This document shows positions 11,311-23,600 of a stretch of DNA of 64,000 bases, piece by piece. The position numbers and the translations under genes are program-made. Under the pieces are notes generated by a model that saw only the letters and a list, made by a program, of their open reading frames with translations, was not told where the DNA came from and searched no databases. This DNA is from Bolinopsis microptera (taxonomy: Eukaryota; Ctenophora; Tentaculata; Lobata; Bolinopsidae). Within the stretch, counting starts at the first letter, position 1; every line of letters begins with the position of its first letter. The stretch covers positions 3,615,230-3,679,229 of the forward strand of contig NC_087079.1 in the NCBI RefSeq assembly GCF_026151205.1. Direction: 5' to 3'.

Positions 11311-14300
11311 GCCATACAAATATCTGGAAAGTTTAAAGAAAATGTATCAGCATAGGATCTCGAAATATGTGTCTGCGTTCCACTAAAACGCGTTAATTTG
11401 AGATATTTTCTTGTGTTTGAAGTCATATCTCAGGTTTGGCAAATAGAAATTCGCCCAAAATCACACAGAATATTCGTCTCATAGCTATACAACTATCTGG
11501 AAAGTTTAAAGAAAATTTATCAGTAGGATCTCGAAATATGTGCCTGCGTTCCGCTAGAAACCGCCATTTTGAGATATTTTCTTGTGTTTGAAGTCATATC
11601 TCAAGTTTTGTACATAGAAATTCACCCAAACTTGCTCAGATTATCCATCACATAGCCATACAACTATCTGGAAAGTTTAAAGAAAATTTATCAGTAGGAT
11701 CTCAAAATAATCGACTTTTGTCAAATATCGTTCCGAAACCGCCAATTTGAGATGTTTTCATGAGTTTGAAGTCATATCTCAAGTTTGGCACATAGAAATT
11801 CGCCCAAACTTGCTCAGATTATCTGTCTCATAGCCATACAACTATCTGGAAAATTTAAAGAAAATTTATCAGTAGGATCTCGAAATATGTGCCTGTGTTC
11901 CGCTAGAACGCGCCAATTTGAGATATTTTCTTGTGTTTGAAGTCATATCTCAGGTTTGGCACATAGAAATTCGCCCAAAATCGCACAGAATATCCGTCTC
12001 ACAGCCATACAACTATCTGGAAAGTTTAAAGAAAATTTATCAGTAGGATCTCGAAATATGTGCCTGCGTTCCGCTAGAAACCGCCATTTTGAGATATTTT
12101 CTTGTGTTTGAAGTCATATCTCAGGTTTGGCAAATAGAAATTCGCCCAAAATCACACAGAATATTCGTCTCATAGCTATACAACTATCTGGAAAGTTTAA
12201 AGAAAATTTATCAGTAGGATCTCGAAATATGTGCCTGCGTTCCGCTAGAAACCGCCATTTTGAGATATTTTCTTGTGTTTGAAGTCATATCTCAAGTTTG
12301 TACATAGAAATTCGCCCAAACTTGCTCAGATTATCCATCACATAGCCATACAACTATCTGGAAAGTTTAAAGAAAATTTATCAGTAGGATCTCAAAATAA
12401 TCGACTTTTGTCAAATATCGTTCCGAAACCGCCAATTTGAGATGTTTTCATGAGTTTGAAGTCATATCTCAAGTTTGGCACATAGAAATTCGCCCAAACT
12501 TGCTCAGATTATCTGTCTCATAGCCATACAACTATCTGGAAAGTTTAAAGAAAATTTATCAGTAGGATCTCGAAATATGTGCCTGCGTTCTGCTAGAACG
12601 CGCCAATTTGAGATATTTTCTTGTGTTTGAAGTCATATCTCAGGTTTGGCACATAGAAATTCGCCCAAAATCGCACAGAATATCCGTCTCACAGCCATAC
12701 AACTATCTGGAAAGTTTAAAGAAAATTTATCAGTAGGATCTCGAAATATGTGCCTGCGTTCCGCTAGAAACCGCCATTTTGAGATATTTTCTTGTGTTTG
12801 AAGTCATATCTCAGGTTTGGCACATAGAAATTCGCCCAAAATCGCACAGAATATCCGTCTCATAGCCATACAACTATCTGGAAAGTTTAAAGAAAATTTA
12901 TCAGTAGGATCTCGAAATATGTGCCTGCGTTCCGCTAGAAACCGCCAATTTGAGATATTTTCTTGTGTTTGAAGTCATATCTCAAGTTTGGCACATAGAA
13001 ATTCGCCCAAACTTGCTCAGAATATCTGTCTCATAGCCATACAACTATCTGGAAAGTTTAAAGAAAATTTATCAGTAGGATCTCGAAATATGTGCCTGCG
13101 TTCCGCTAGAAACCGCCAATTTGAGATATTTTCTTGTGTTTGAAGTCATATCTCAGGTTTGGCACATAGAAATTCGCCCAAAATCGCACAGAATATCCGT
13201 CTCATAGCCATACAACTATCTGGAAAGTTTAAAGAAAATTTATCAGTAGGATCTCGAAATATGTGCCTGCGTTCCGCTAGAACGCGCCAATTTGAGATAT
13301 TTTCTTGTGTTTGAAGTCATATCTCAGGTTTGGCACATAGAAATTCGCCCAAAATCGCACAGAATATCCGTCTCACAGCCATACAACTATCTGGAAAGTT
13401 TAAAGAAAATTTATCAGTAGGATCTCGAAATATGTGCCTGCGTTCCGCTAGAAACCGCCATTTTGAGATATTTTCTTGTGTTTGAAGTCATATCTCAGGT
13501 TTGGCACATAGAAATTCGCCCAAAATCGCACAGAATATCCGTCTCATAGCCATACAACTATCTGGAAAGTTTAAAGAAAATGTATCAGTAGGATCTCAAA
13601 ATAATCGACTTTCGTCAAATATCGTTCCGAAACCGCCAATTTGAGATGTTTTCATGAGTTTGAAGTCATATCTCAGGTTTGGCACATAGAAATTCGCCCA
13701 AAATCGCACAGAATATCCGTCTCACAGCCATACAACTATCTGGAAAGTTTAAAGAAAATTTATCAGTAGGATCTCGAAATATGTGCCTGCGTTCCGCTAG
13801 AAACCGCCATTTTGAGATATTTTCTTGTGTTTGAAGTCATATCTCAGGTTTGGCACATAGAAATTCGCCCAAAATCGCACAGAATATCCGTCTCATAGCC
13901 ATACAACTATCTGGAAAGTTTAAAGAAAATTTATCAGTAGGATCTCAAAATAATCGACTTTCGTCAAATATCGTTCCGAAACCGCCAATTTGAGATGTTT
14001 TCATGAGTTTGAAGTCATATCTCAAGTTTGGCACATAGAAATTCGCCCAAACTTGCTCAGATTATCTGTCTCATAGCCATACAACTATCTGGAAAATTTA
14101 AAGAAAATTTATCAGTAGGATCTCGAAATATGTGCCTGCGTTCCGCTAGAACGCGCCAATTTGAGATATTTTCTTGTGTTTGAAGTCATATCTCAGGTTT
14201 GGCACATAGAAATTCGCCCAAAATCGCACAGAATATCCGTCTCACAGCCATACAACTATCTGGAAAGTTTAAAGAAAATTTATCAGTAGGATCTCGAAAT

Positions 14301-16720
14301 ATGTGCCTGCGTTCCGCTAGAAACCGCCATTTTGAGATATTTTCTTGTGTTTGAAGTCATATCTCAGGTTTGGCACATAGAAATTCGCCCAAAATCGCAC
14401 AGAATATCCGTCTCACAGCCATACAACTATCTGGAAAGTTTAAAGAAAATTTATCAGTAGGATCTCGAAATATGTGCCTGCGTTCCGCTAGAAACCGCCA
14501 TTTTGAGATATTTTCTTGTGTTTGAAGTCATATCTCAGGTTTGGCACATAGAAATTCGCCCAAAATCGCACAGAATATCCGTCTCACAGCCATACAACTA
14601 TCTGGAAAGTTTAAAGAAAATTTATCAGTAGGATCTCGAAATATGTGCCTGCGTTCCGCTAGAACGCGCCAATTTGAGATATTTTCTTGTGTTTGAAGTC
14701 ATATCTCAGGTTTGGCACATAGAAATTCGCCCAAAATCGCACAGAATATCCGTCTCATAGCCATACAACTATCTGGAAAGTTTAAAGAAAATTTATCAGT
14801 AGGATCTCGAAATATGTGCCTGCGTTCCGCTAGAACGCGCCAATTTGAGATATTTTCTTGTGTTTGAAGTCATATCTCAGGTTTGGCACATAGAAATTCG
14901 CCCAAAATCGCACAGAATATCCGTCTCATAGCCATACAACTATCTGGAAAGTTTAAAGAAAATTTATCAGTAGGATCTCGAAATATGTGCCTGCGTTCCG
15001 CTAGAACGCGCCAATTTGAGATATTTTCTTGTGTTTGAAGTCATATCTCAGGTTTGGCACATAGAAATTCGCCCAAAATCGCACAGAATATCCGTCTCAC
15101 AGCCATACAACTATCTGGAAAGTTTTTAAAAAATGTATCAGTAGAATCTCGAAATATGTGCCTGCGTTCCGCTAGAAACCGCCATTTTGAGATATTTTCT
15201 TGTGTTTGAAGTCATATCTCAGGTTTGGCACATAGAAATTCACCAAAAGTCGCACAGAATATCCGTCTCATAGCTATACAACTATCTGGAAAGTTTAAAG
15301 AATATTTATCAGTAGGATCTCGAAATATGTGCCTGCGTTCCGCTAGAACGCGCCAATTTGAGATATTTTCTTGTGTTTGAAGTCATATCTCAGGTTTGGC
15401 ACATAGAAATTCGCCCAAAATCGCACAGAATATCCGTCTCACAGCCATACAACTATCTGGAAAGTTTAAAGAAAATTTATCAGTAGGATCTCGAAATATG
15501 TGCCTGCGTTCCGCTACAAACCGCCATTTTGAGATATTTTCTTGTGTTTGAAGTCATATATCAGGTTTGGCACATAGAAATTCGCACAAAATCGCACAGA
15601 ATATCCGTCTCACAGCCATACAACTATCTGGAAAATTTAAAGAATATTTATCAGTAGGATCTCGAAATATGTGCCTGCGTTCCGCTAGAACGCGCCAATT
15701 TGAGATATTTTCTTGTGTTTGAAGTCATATCTCAGGTTTGGCACATAGAAATTCGCCCAAAATCGCACAGAATATCCGTCTCATAGCCATACAACTATCT
15801 GGAAAGTTTAAAGAAAATTTATCAGTAGGATCTCGAAATATGTGCCTGCGTTCCGCTAGAACGCGCCAATTTGAGATATTTTCTTGTGTTTGAAGTCATA
15901 TCTCAGGTTTGGCACATAGAAATTCGCCCAAAATCGCACAGGATATCCGTCTCATAGCCATACAACTATCTGGAAAGTTTAAAGAAAATTTATCAGTAGG
16001 ATTTCGAAATATGTGCCTGCGTTCCGCTAGAACGCGCCAATTTGAGATATTTTCTTGTGTTTGAAGTCATATCTCAGGTTTGGCACATAGAAATTCGCCC
16101 AAAATCGCACAGAATATCCGTCTCACAGCGATACAACTATCTGGAAAGTTTAAAAAAATTTATCAGTAGGATCTCGAAATATGTGCCTGCGTTCCGCTAG
16201 AAACCCCCATTTTGAGATATTTTCTTGTGTTTGAAGTCATATCTCAGGTTTGGCACATAGAAATTCACCAAAAGTCGCACAGAATATCCGTCTCATAGCT
16301 ATACAACTATCTGGAAAGTTTAAAGAATATTTATCAGTAGGATCTCGAAATATGTGCCTGCGTTCCGCTAGAACGCGCCAATTTGAGATATTTTCTTGTG
16401 TTTGAAGTCATATCTCAGGTTTGGCACATAGAAATTCGCCCAAAATCGCACAGAATATCCGTCTCACAGCCATACAACTATCTGGAAAGTTTAAAGAAAA
16501 TTTATCAGTAGGATCTCGAAATATGTGCCTGCGTTCCGCTACAAACCGCCATTTTGAGATATTTTCTTGTGTTTGAAGTCATATATCAGGTTTGGCACAT
16601 AGAAATTCGCACAAAATCGCACAGAATATCCGTCTCATAGCCATACAACTATCTGGAAAGTTTAAAGAAAATTTATCAGTAGGATCTCAAGATAATCGAC
16701 TTTCGTCAAATATTGTTCCG
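11311..16720 (+). repeat. Satellite array, 171-bp and 178-bp monomers, about 31 copies
   Basis: Head-to-tail monomers; the anchor 'caactatctggaaagttta' repeats at 12010, 12181, 12351, 12529 and 12700, giving steps of 171, 170, 178 and 171. Two variants alternate. One has 'cgaaatatgtgcctgcgtt' followed by gctagaa. The longer one has 'aaaataatcgacttttgtc' and 'atcgttccgaaaccgcc', and occurs near 11705, 12395, 13595, 13950 and 16688. The common type varies further between 'gaaaccgcc' and 'gaacgcgcc', giving multi-monomer periodicity. Every monomer carries an 8-bp inverted pair, tgagatat...atatctca, around an 18-nt spacer. No coding potential is credible. Confidence 0.97.
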
Positions 16721-16751
16721 CGGAACAAATGGAACAGAAAGTCCAACTCCA

Positions 16752-16935
16752 ATTTTGCAGAAGGACTTTCGTCAAAACTGTTCCAAATCAAAACGTTGAA
16801 AATCGAGTGTTTTAGTAAATAACTCAGAATATATTTTTGATTTTATCTAGAACTGCCCGATAGAAACTTTCCAGATATATGGTAATAATACGAATAATCT
16901 GTGCGAGTTTGAATGAGTTTCTATGTGCCAAATTT
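16752..16935 (+). repeat. Satellite-border segment, right copy, plus one reversed monomer
   Basis: 16752-16856 is the direct repeat of 7795-7900. It is followed, at about 16860-16935, by a diverged monomer fragment in the opposite orientation to the main array ('aactttccagatatatgg', 'gaataatctgtgcgag'). Confidence 0.65.
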
Positions 16936-17219
16936 GGCGTTACATGTATTATATCAAGATAGTAGATACCGTGCCATCTCAAACAAAGTAAGGTTTTCTA
17001 ATTGTAGCTTATGGAGCGAAGCAACTACAGGATCATATCTGTTATTTGTGGCTCCCGATTATTAACCAGTATTCTAGTCACTTATTTTTAAATCTGGTTA
17101 ATAAATCAAACATACATATAGGTCTGGATTTTAAAAATGGATTTATGAAAGTGATACAAAATAAGCTGCAAAACGAATTACATTTTTAGGAGCATATAAT
17201 TAAAAACATTGGCCCGGAA

Positions 17220-17279
17220 TAACGTGGATAATTTATAGTAATAAATTATCCACGTTATTACTATAAATTATCCACGTTA
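17220..17279. repeat. 25-bp perfect inverted repeat
   Basis: 'taacgtggataatttatagt' plus aataa (17220-17244) is the exact reverse complement of 17255-17279, with a 10-nt spacer that itself repeats part of the arm, so two alternative hairpins are possible. The rest of 16936-17676 is AT-rich with nothing recognised. Confidence 0.85.
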
Positions 17280-17676
17280 GCTAAATACTATGTTGACTCT
17301 TACCATATACTACTTCCGACCACTTCCCACAGATTACTATAAAAACGATTCATGAACCGTTTTTTGCTTTATCATAATGCCCATAATGTGATAACATCTA
17401 CTTCATATGACTATCGGCAGGTTATTTTATATGAAAACATGTAATGCAGGAAGACCCCAGCAATGTATTCACTTCATCATAGTTTATCTGCTAGTCCATT
17501 GGCGTGCGATAAAAACAATAAAAACATATAAAAAGTTCTTGTCTGATTCCAAGCATACTCCTTTGTTAAACAACCAACGTAATATTATCTATCGTTATTC
17601 GTTAAGTCTGATAAAGCAAATACAAATCCCTCCCCAGTATATCGTTCTACGATTTCTCACAATGACAATCATCTGA

Positions 17677-20600
17677 TCAGCCAATGAAATGAGGAGGAAA
17701 GAGAACTCCATCATTTGAAACCCATTTCTCTTCAACAGGCACATTACATGGCACCATATCCGCACAGTGTCTTGGCACCATGCCAACCAGACCCTCTCCA
17801 CTCACCTCACTTCCACAACTCTGATCCCTGACTGATACCGGAGACTGCTGAGTAGACGTGATCCCAGTACAACTCTCCGGGTCACCACCCACTGGGATAG
17901 CAGGTCGTAGTGTGCGGGGGTAGGGGTTGTACCGGGGTCGGGAGGGAACTAGAACATTCTTCAGGTGTGCTGGAGGTGAGCCTAGTCCTGTGGGTGTGAA
18001 ATCTGTTGTTTAATAGAGTCAATCAAATCTGATTTCACTGTCATTTAATTTGTAAACCTCACGTTAAAAAAGCACACCAATAATAATATAAAACTTTACT
18101 GTACTCAAAATATTAACATTTGAAGTAACATTTTCAATTTTACCTGTATTTGGAGGGTTCCAGTAGTTGGCAGGGTTTGACATGCTGGCCCGCACTGCCT
18201 CGGGGTGTTTTCTCTTCCACTTCAATATCTCCTCGTTCATTCCATTCTCCTTGGTAGGGTCTAGTAGCCAGTAACATCCTGTAACAGGAGAATCAAACGG
18301 TATGTAGGCAATGTAGGAAAAGTGTACTTTATAGAATGTTACAGAAGACGAAAGCTCCTGATCAAACTTGGGTTTTTGTTTATTCTGAAATACCACTACA
18401 TCAGATAGGGATAATCCTGTTAATTTGTTACTGAAACAACAAACAACCAATGGTTACCTTTTCCGGTGATTGATAAGGGACGGAGAGACGTGGGGCGTGA
18501 CGGCGTACGGACAACTTTATAAAACGCTTTATTCAGCGATAGGTTGTGTCGAACAGAATTCTGAGAATATTTCGTTGACTAATTCATCGAAGAAACATTC
18601 TGTTAGATCCAAAAGCTCTACAGTTATTATCAAGAACTTAACATGTAGTTACAATATTATTTGTTATTAATCTCACCTTCCAGCCCTCAGGGGCGGTTCT
18701 GAAGTAAGGAAACTCCCACCTGAGGAGACTTTGGTTACTTGATCTAACAAATTCCGTACTACACCAAATATCTCTACTAATTCTCGTGTTTTAAATGGTG
18801 ATTATATTATCCAATTAAATTACATATGCTAGATTTATATAATTCATTAATCATTACATCCTGTACATCAGTAAAGTAACAGTTCATCAGTAAAGCAGCC
18901 ACATCAGAATGTTGATGGCCAGCAACATTCTGATGATTGATATTGATAGATGATAGCGCTAGCAGGTGCTGATAAGACATGGGCTCAGTTATTCGTATTT
19001 GTTTTAACTTCAATCAAGAGCACTATACTGATACAGAGTACTAAACCATCGACTCTACACTACCCACTGATCGGTAATCTGACACAAGTAGCTTATAAAA
19101 CAGTGCGTGTGATCATCTGTTGTATCAAATCAAATTATTTGTCACTATGTTAATAAATCATGATATAATGCAAGTTTTAATTTTCAAAGTTTTTGTTTTT
19201 TTTAATGAATAAACGTATAAGGTTACATCATAATTTTCAATTTTCATATTCACGTATATTAAATAAAATTATATTGTTATGTATCATATGATTTTGTAAA
19301 CATTGGCCGGTGTACCAAAAACCGGTCCCCAAACAAAACATGATGCGGCCACCTGGTTCATAGAAAACACAAGGAAAGTTAGTTCGTCTACCATCTTTGA
19401 ATTATACTTTAAACAAATTTTTATGAGTTGCCTCGAGAGAGAGAAGGACTGTAGTTTCAGTAAGACCAACTCGGCAGTTACTTTCAGTCTGGCAACTACA
19501 ATTGATATGAAACAAAATAGCTATAAAACAAAGACTGAAGACAATGGTATGCTAAGTATGTCTGATGACCATGTGCTAAACAAGTGAATATTCTAACAGT
19601 TAACAACATTTTCTGTCAATGGAGACTGGAGAGAGGGCAAAACACAATTTAGAAAGCAAAAATTAATTTACCGACGGACACTTTCTTATAAAATCATAAC
19701 ATGCTTTGTGAATTGTGCGGTACAGGCAGCTTTTAGTTAAAATAAAACCAATTCAGAGTCCTCACAACTCCAATAAACATATGCAAAAACATCTTGTGCC
19801 CTGTTTAAAATAAGTCCGCTGGAACAGATGATTCTATTTAATATCGCACATACCAGATTTATCATACATTATATAGAATTATCCTGATCATAAGGACAGT
19901 TATATCAGCAGTTTTAACATTTGGCACAACTTCTACAAGAAACGTAATATAAGACAATAGTCCCAGCGAGCAACATACTATGCACACTGCTATACCACCT
20001 GGTTCATGGTAAACACAGCAACATACTATGCACACTGCTACACCACCTGGTTCATTGTAAACACAAGGAAAGTTAGTTTGTCGACCATTATATATTTGAA
20101 ACAGACTAGCTTTGAATTATTCTACGTATACACAACAAATTTTTATAAGTTGCCTCGAGAGAGAGAAAAGGACTGTGGTTTCAGTAAGACCAACTCGGCA
20201 GTTACTTTCAGTCTGGCAACTATAATTTATATGAAATAAAACAGTTAATACATATATAAAGGTTATGGTATGCTCTGTATGTCTGATGGCCTGGCCTGGT
20301 GATTTTATTCTCATTTTTTATAATATAACAATTTTATAAGCCAGAAGAGAAAGAGCAAAACACAGTGCTTCTTTGTAGCAAACATGTATTTAAAAACGGA
20401 ACTGTTATATACTTTTATATTTAATCTCAATAAGTTTTGCGAGCTGAATGTTAAAACCAATGCGTAGCTAGCAGTGAATAGAGATCTAGAGTCCTGAAAA
20501 CTCTAAAATATAATATGCGGTGCTTCTAGAGAGTCATTGTTGACGGAGTTTGTTACATCTATTCCGGACGAACCTCCTGTTACTGGATATTGTTGCCAGA

Positions 20601-23600
20601 ACGATAATTCGTTATTGAACTGGAGCGCAGAAAAGACAGCAACTTCGCTGCACGGGTGGTCAGCCGTTCTGATGACCCGATAGAGGATCTATGAAGCAAC
20701 CCCAAGTAACCCAAGTAAGTAGAGACTGCCATGGCCCTGCTGTTAACGTCATATTAAGAAAGTATACATAAAAACAATAAGATTTGATACATTAAAAATT
20801 ATTTTTGAGGACCCGCACTTTCGAAAAAATAAATATTTTCTTTTTTGAAAGTTTTGGAAATTTTGAGAAGTCTGTCACTGTAATACCGATATTTCAGTCA
20901 TTTTAAACGTTTATTGACTGATTTTTTAAATGAATATTATTTACAATCTGTACAAGAAGCCCTTCAAAGGATTTTATAATTAAAATATAGATGACGAAGT
21001 TACAGGCCAAACAAGGTCGAGAGAAGCAAAATTGAAATTTTTGTAAAAATCAAAGTTGTATATTTTACCATTCACCCAGGTCATAAGATATCGCTTCAAA
21101 AATTCTTGTGAGTGTAGATGATGATCATATCCAACTTTTTGAAACAGGATTTCTCTCAATTTTGAGTTTTAAGGTATGAAATGTGGCCTCAAACGACTTA
21201 GTAAAATTAATCGTAAAAAGGGCCAAACATGGCAGATTTAAGGCTTAAAATGCCTATAACTCAAAAAGTATCAGTTTTTTTGAAATAATTTTTACAGGAT
21301 CGTAATCAGCTTGGTAAGACGAATCTTTTAGTACCAAATTTATAATAGTTAAAGACACAAAATTTGAAAAAAAATGTGTACAATTGTACAAAATTTATAC
21401 AAGGGGGGACCCTTGTGTTCGAGCTAGAAAATTATTTAAGACAATTTGTCTTCTAAAATCACCTATTTTAAAAGATTTGTCCTCTCAAGCTGATTACGAT
21501 TCTGTAAAAATTATTTCAAAAAAACTGATACTTTTTGAGTTATAGGCATTTAAAGCTTTAAATCGGCCATGTTTGGCCCTTTTTACGATTAATTTTACTA
21601 AGTCGTTTGAGGCCACATTTCATACCTTAAAACTCAAAATTGAGAGAAATACTGTCCCAAAAAGTTGGATATGATCATCAGCTACATTCACAAGAATTTT
21701 TGAAGCGATATCTTATGACCTGGGTGAATGGTAAAATGTACAACTTTGATTTTTACAAAAATTTCAATTTTGCTTCTCTCGACCTTGTTTGGCCTGTAAC
21801 TTCGTCATCTATATTTTAATTATAAAATCCTTTGAAGGGCTTCTTGTACGGATTGTAAATAATGTTCAGTTAAAAAATCAGTCAATAAACGTTTAAAATG
21901 ACTGAAATATCGGTATTACAGTGACAGACTTCTCAAAATTTCCAAAACTTTCAAAAAAGAAAATATTTATTTTTTCGAAAGTGCGGGTCCTCAAAAATAA
22001 TTTTTAATGTATCAAATCTTATTGTTTTTATGTATACTTTCTTAATATGACGTTAACAGCAGGGCCAGGGCATAAAAGCTTTTGGTGTATGTCCCCTTAA
22101 TTATTACATAGAGTCATCCTGTACATCAGTAAAGTAACAGTTCATCAGTAAAGCAGCCACATCAGTATGTTGCTGGCCAGCAACATTCTGATGATTGATA
22201 TTGATAAATGATAGCGCTAGCAGGTGCTGATAAGACATGGGCTCAGTTATTCGTATTTGTTTTAACTTCAATCAAGAGCACTATACTGATACAGAGTACT
22301 ATACCATCGACTCTGCACTGCCCACTGATCGGTAATCTGACACAAATAGCTTATAAAACAGTGTGTGTGATCATCTGTCGTATCAAATCAAATTATTTGT
22401 CACTATGTTAATAAATCATGATAATGCAAGTTTTAATTTTTAAAGTTTTTGTCTTTTTTAATGAATAAACGTATAAGGTTACATCATAATTTTTAATTTC
22501 CATATTCACGTATATTAGATAAAATTATATTGTTATGTATCCTATGATTTTGTAAACATTGGCCGGTGTACCAAAAACCGGTCCCCAAACAAAACATGAT
22601 GCGGCCACCTGGTTCATAGTAAACACAAGGAAAGTTAGTTCATCTACCATCATATATTTAAAACAGACTAGCTTTGAATTATCCTACAAATACAACAAAT
22701 TTTTATAAGTTGCCTCGAGAGAGAGAAGGACTGTAGTTTCAGTAAGACCAACTCGGCAGTTACTTTCAGTCTGGCAACTATAATTGATATGAAACAAAAT
22801 AGCTATAAAACAAAGACTGAAGACAATGGTATGCTATGTATGTATGATGACCATGTGCTAAAGAAGTCAATATTCTAACAGTTAACAACATTTTCTGTCA
22901 ATGGATACTGGAGAGAGGGCAAAACACAATTTAGAAAGCAAAAATTAATTTACCGACGGACACTTTCTTATAAAATCATAACATGTTTTTTTTAATAGTG
23001 CGGTAGAGGCAGCTTTTAGTAAAAATAAAACCAATTCAGAGTCCTCACAACTCCAATAAACATATGAGAAACATCTTGTGCCCTGTTTAAAATAAGTCCG
23101 CTGGAACAGATGATTCTATTAAATATCGCACATACCAGATTTATCATACATTATATAGAATTATCCTGATCATTACGACAGTATCAGCTGTTTTAAGAAC
23201 AGACATATGGCATAACTTCTACACGAAACGTAATATAAAACAATAGTCCCAGCGAGCAACATACTATGCACACTGCTATACCACCTGGTTCATGGTAAAC
23301 ACAAGTATAAGACAAAACCTAATATAAGACAATAGTCCCAGCGAGCAACATACTATGCACACTGCTATACCACCTGGTTCATGGTAAACACAGCAACATA
23401 CTGTGCACACTGCTATACCACCTGGTTCATGGTAAACACAGCAACATACTATGCACACTGCTATACCACCTGGTTCATGGTAAACACAGCAACATACTAT
23501 GCACACTGCTATACCACCTGGTTCATGGTAAACACAAGGAAAGTTAGTTCGTCAATCATTATATATTTGAAACAGACTAACTTTGAATTACCTCACTTAA

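Noticed and set aside
8456-11426. Long minus-strand frames (580, 507, 183 and 143 aa) of Ser, Pro and Leu runs
   Set aside because: They arise because a polypurine tract has almost no stop codons in the opposite strand; overlapping frames are equally open and there is no domain.
11311-16720. Relationship to primate alpha satellite because of the 171-bp period
   Set aside because: Sequence shows no resemblance and no CENP-B-box-like motif was seen. The equal length is coincidental.
18843-22500. A complete LTR retrotransposon bounded by the TATA/AATAAA-bearing repeats at 18843 and 22108
   Set aside because: The similarity runs well past any LTR-sized unit into the 'interior', no gag or pol frame is present, and the centre is occupied by the fold-back element.
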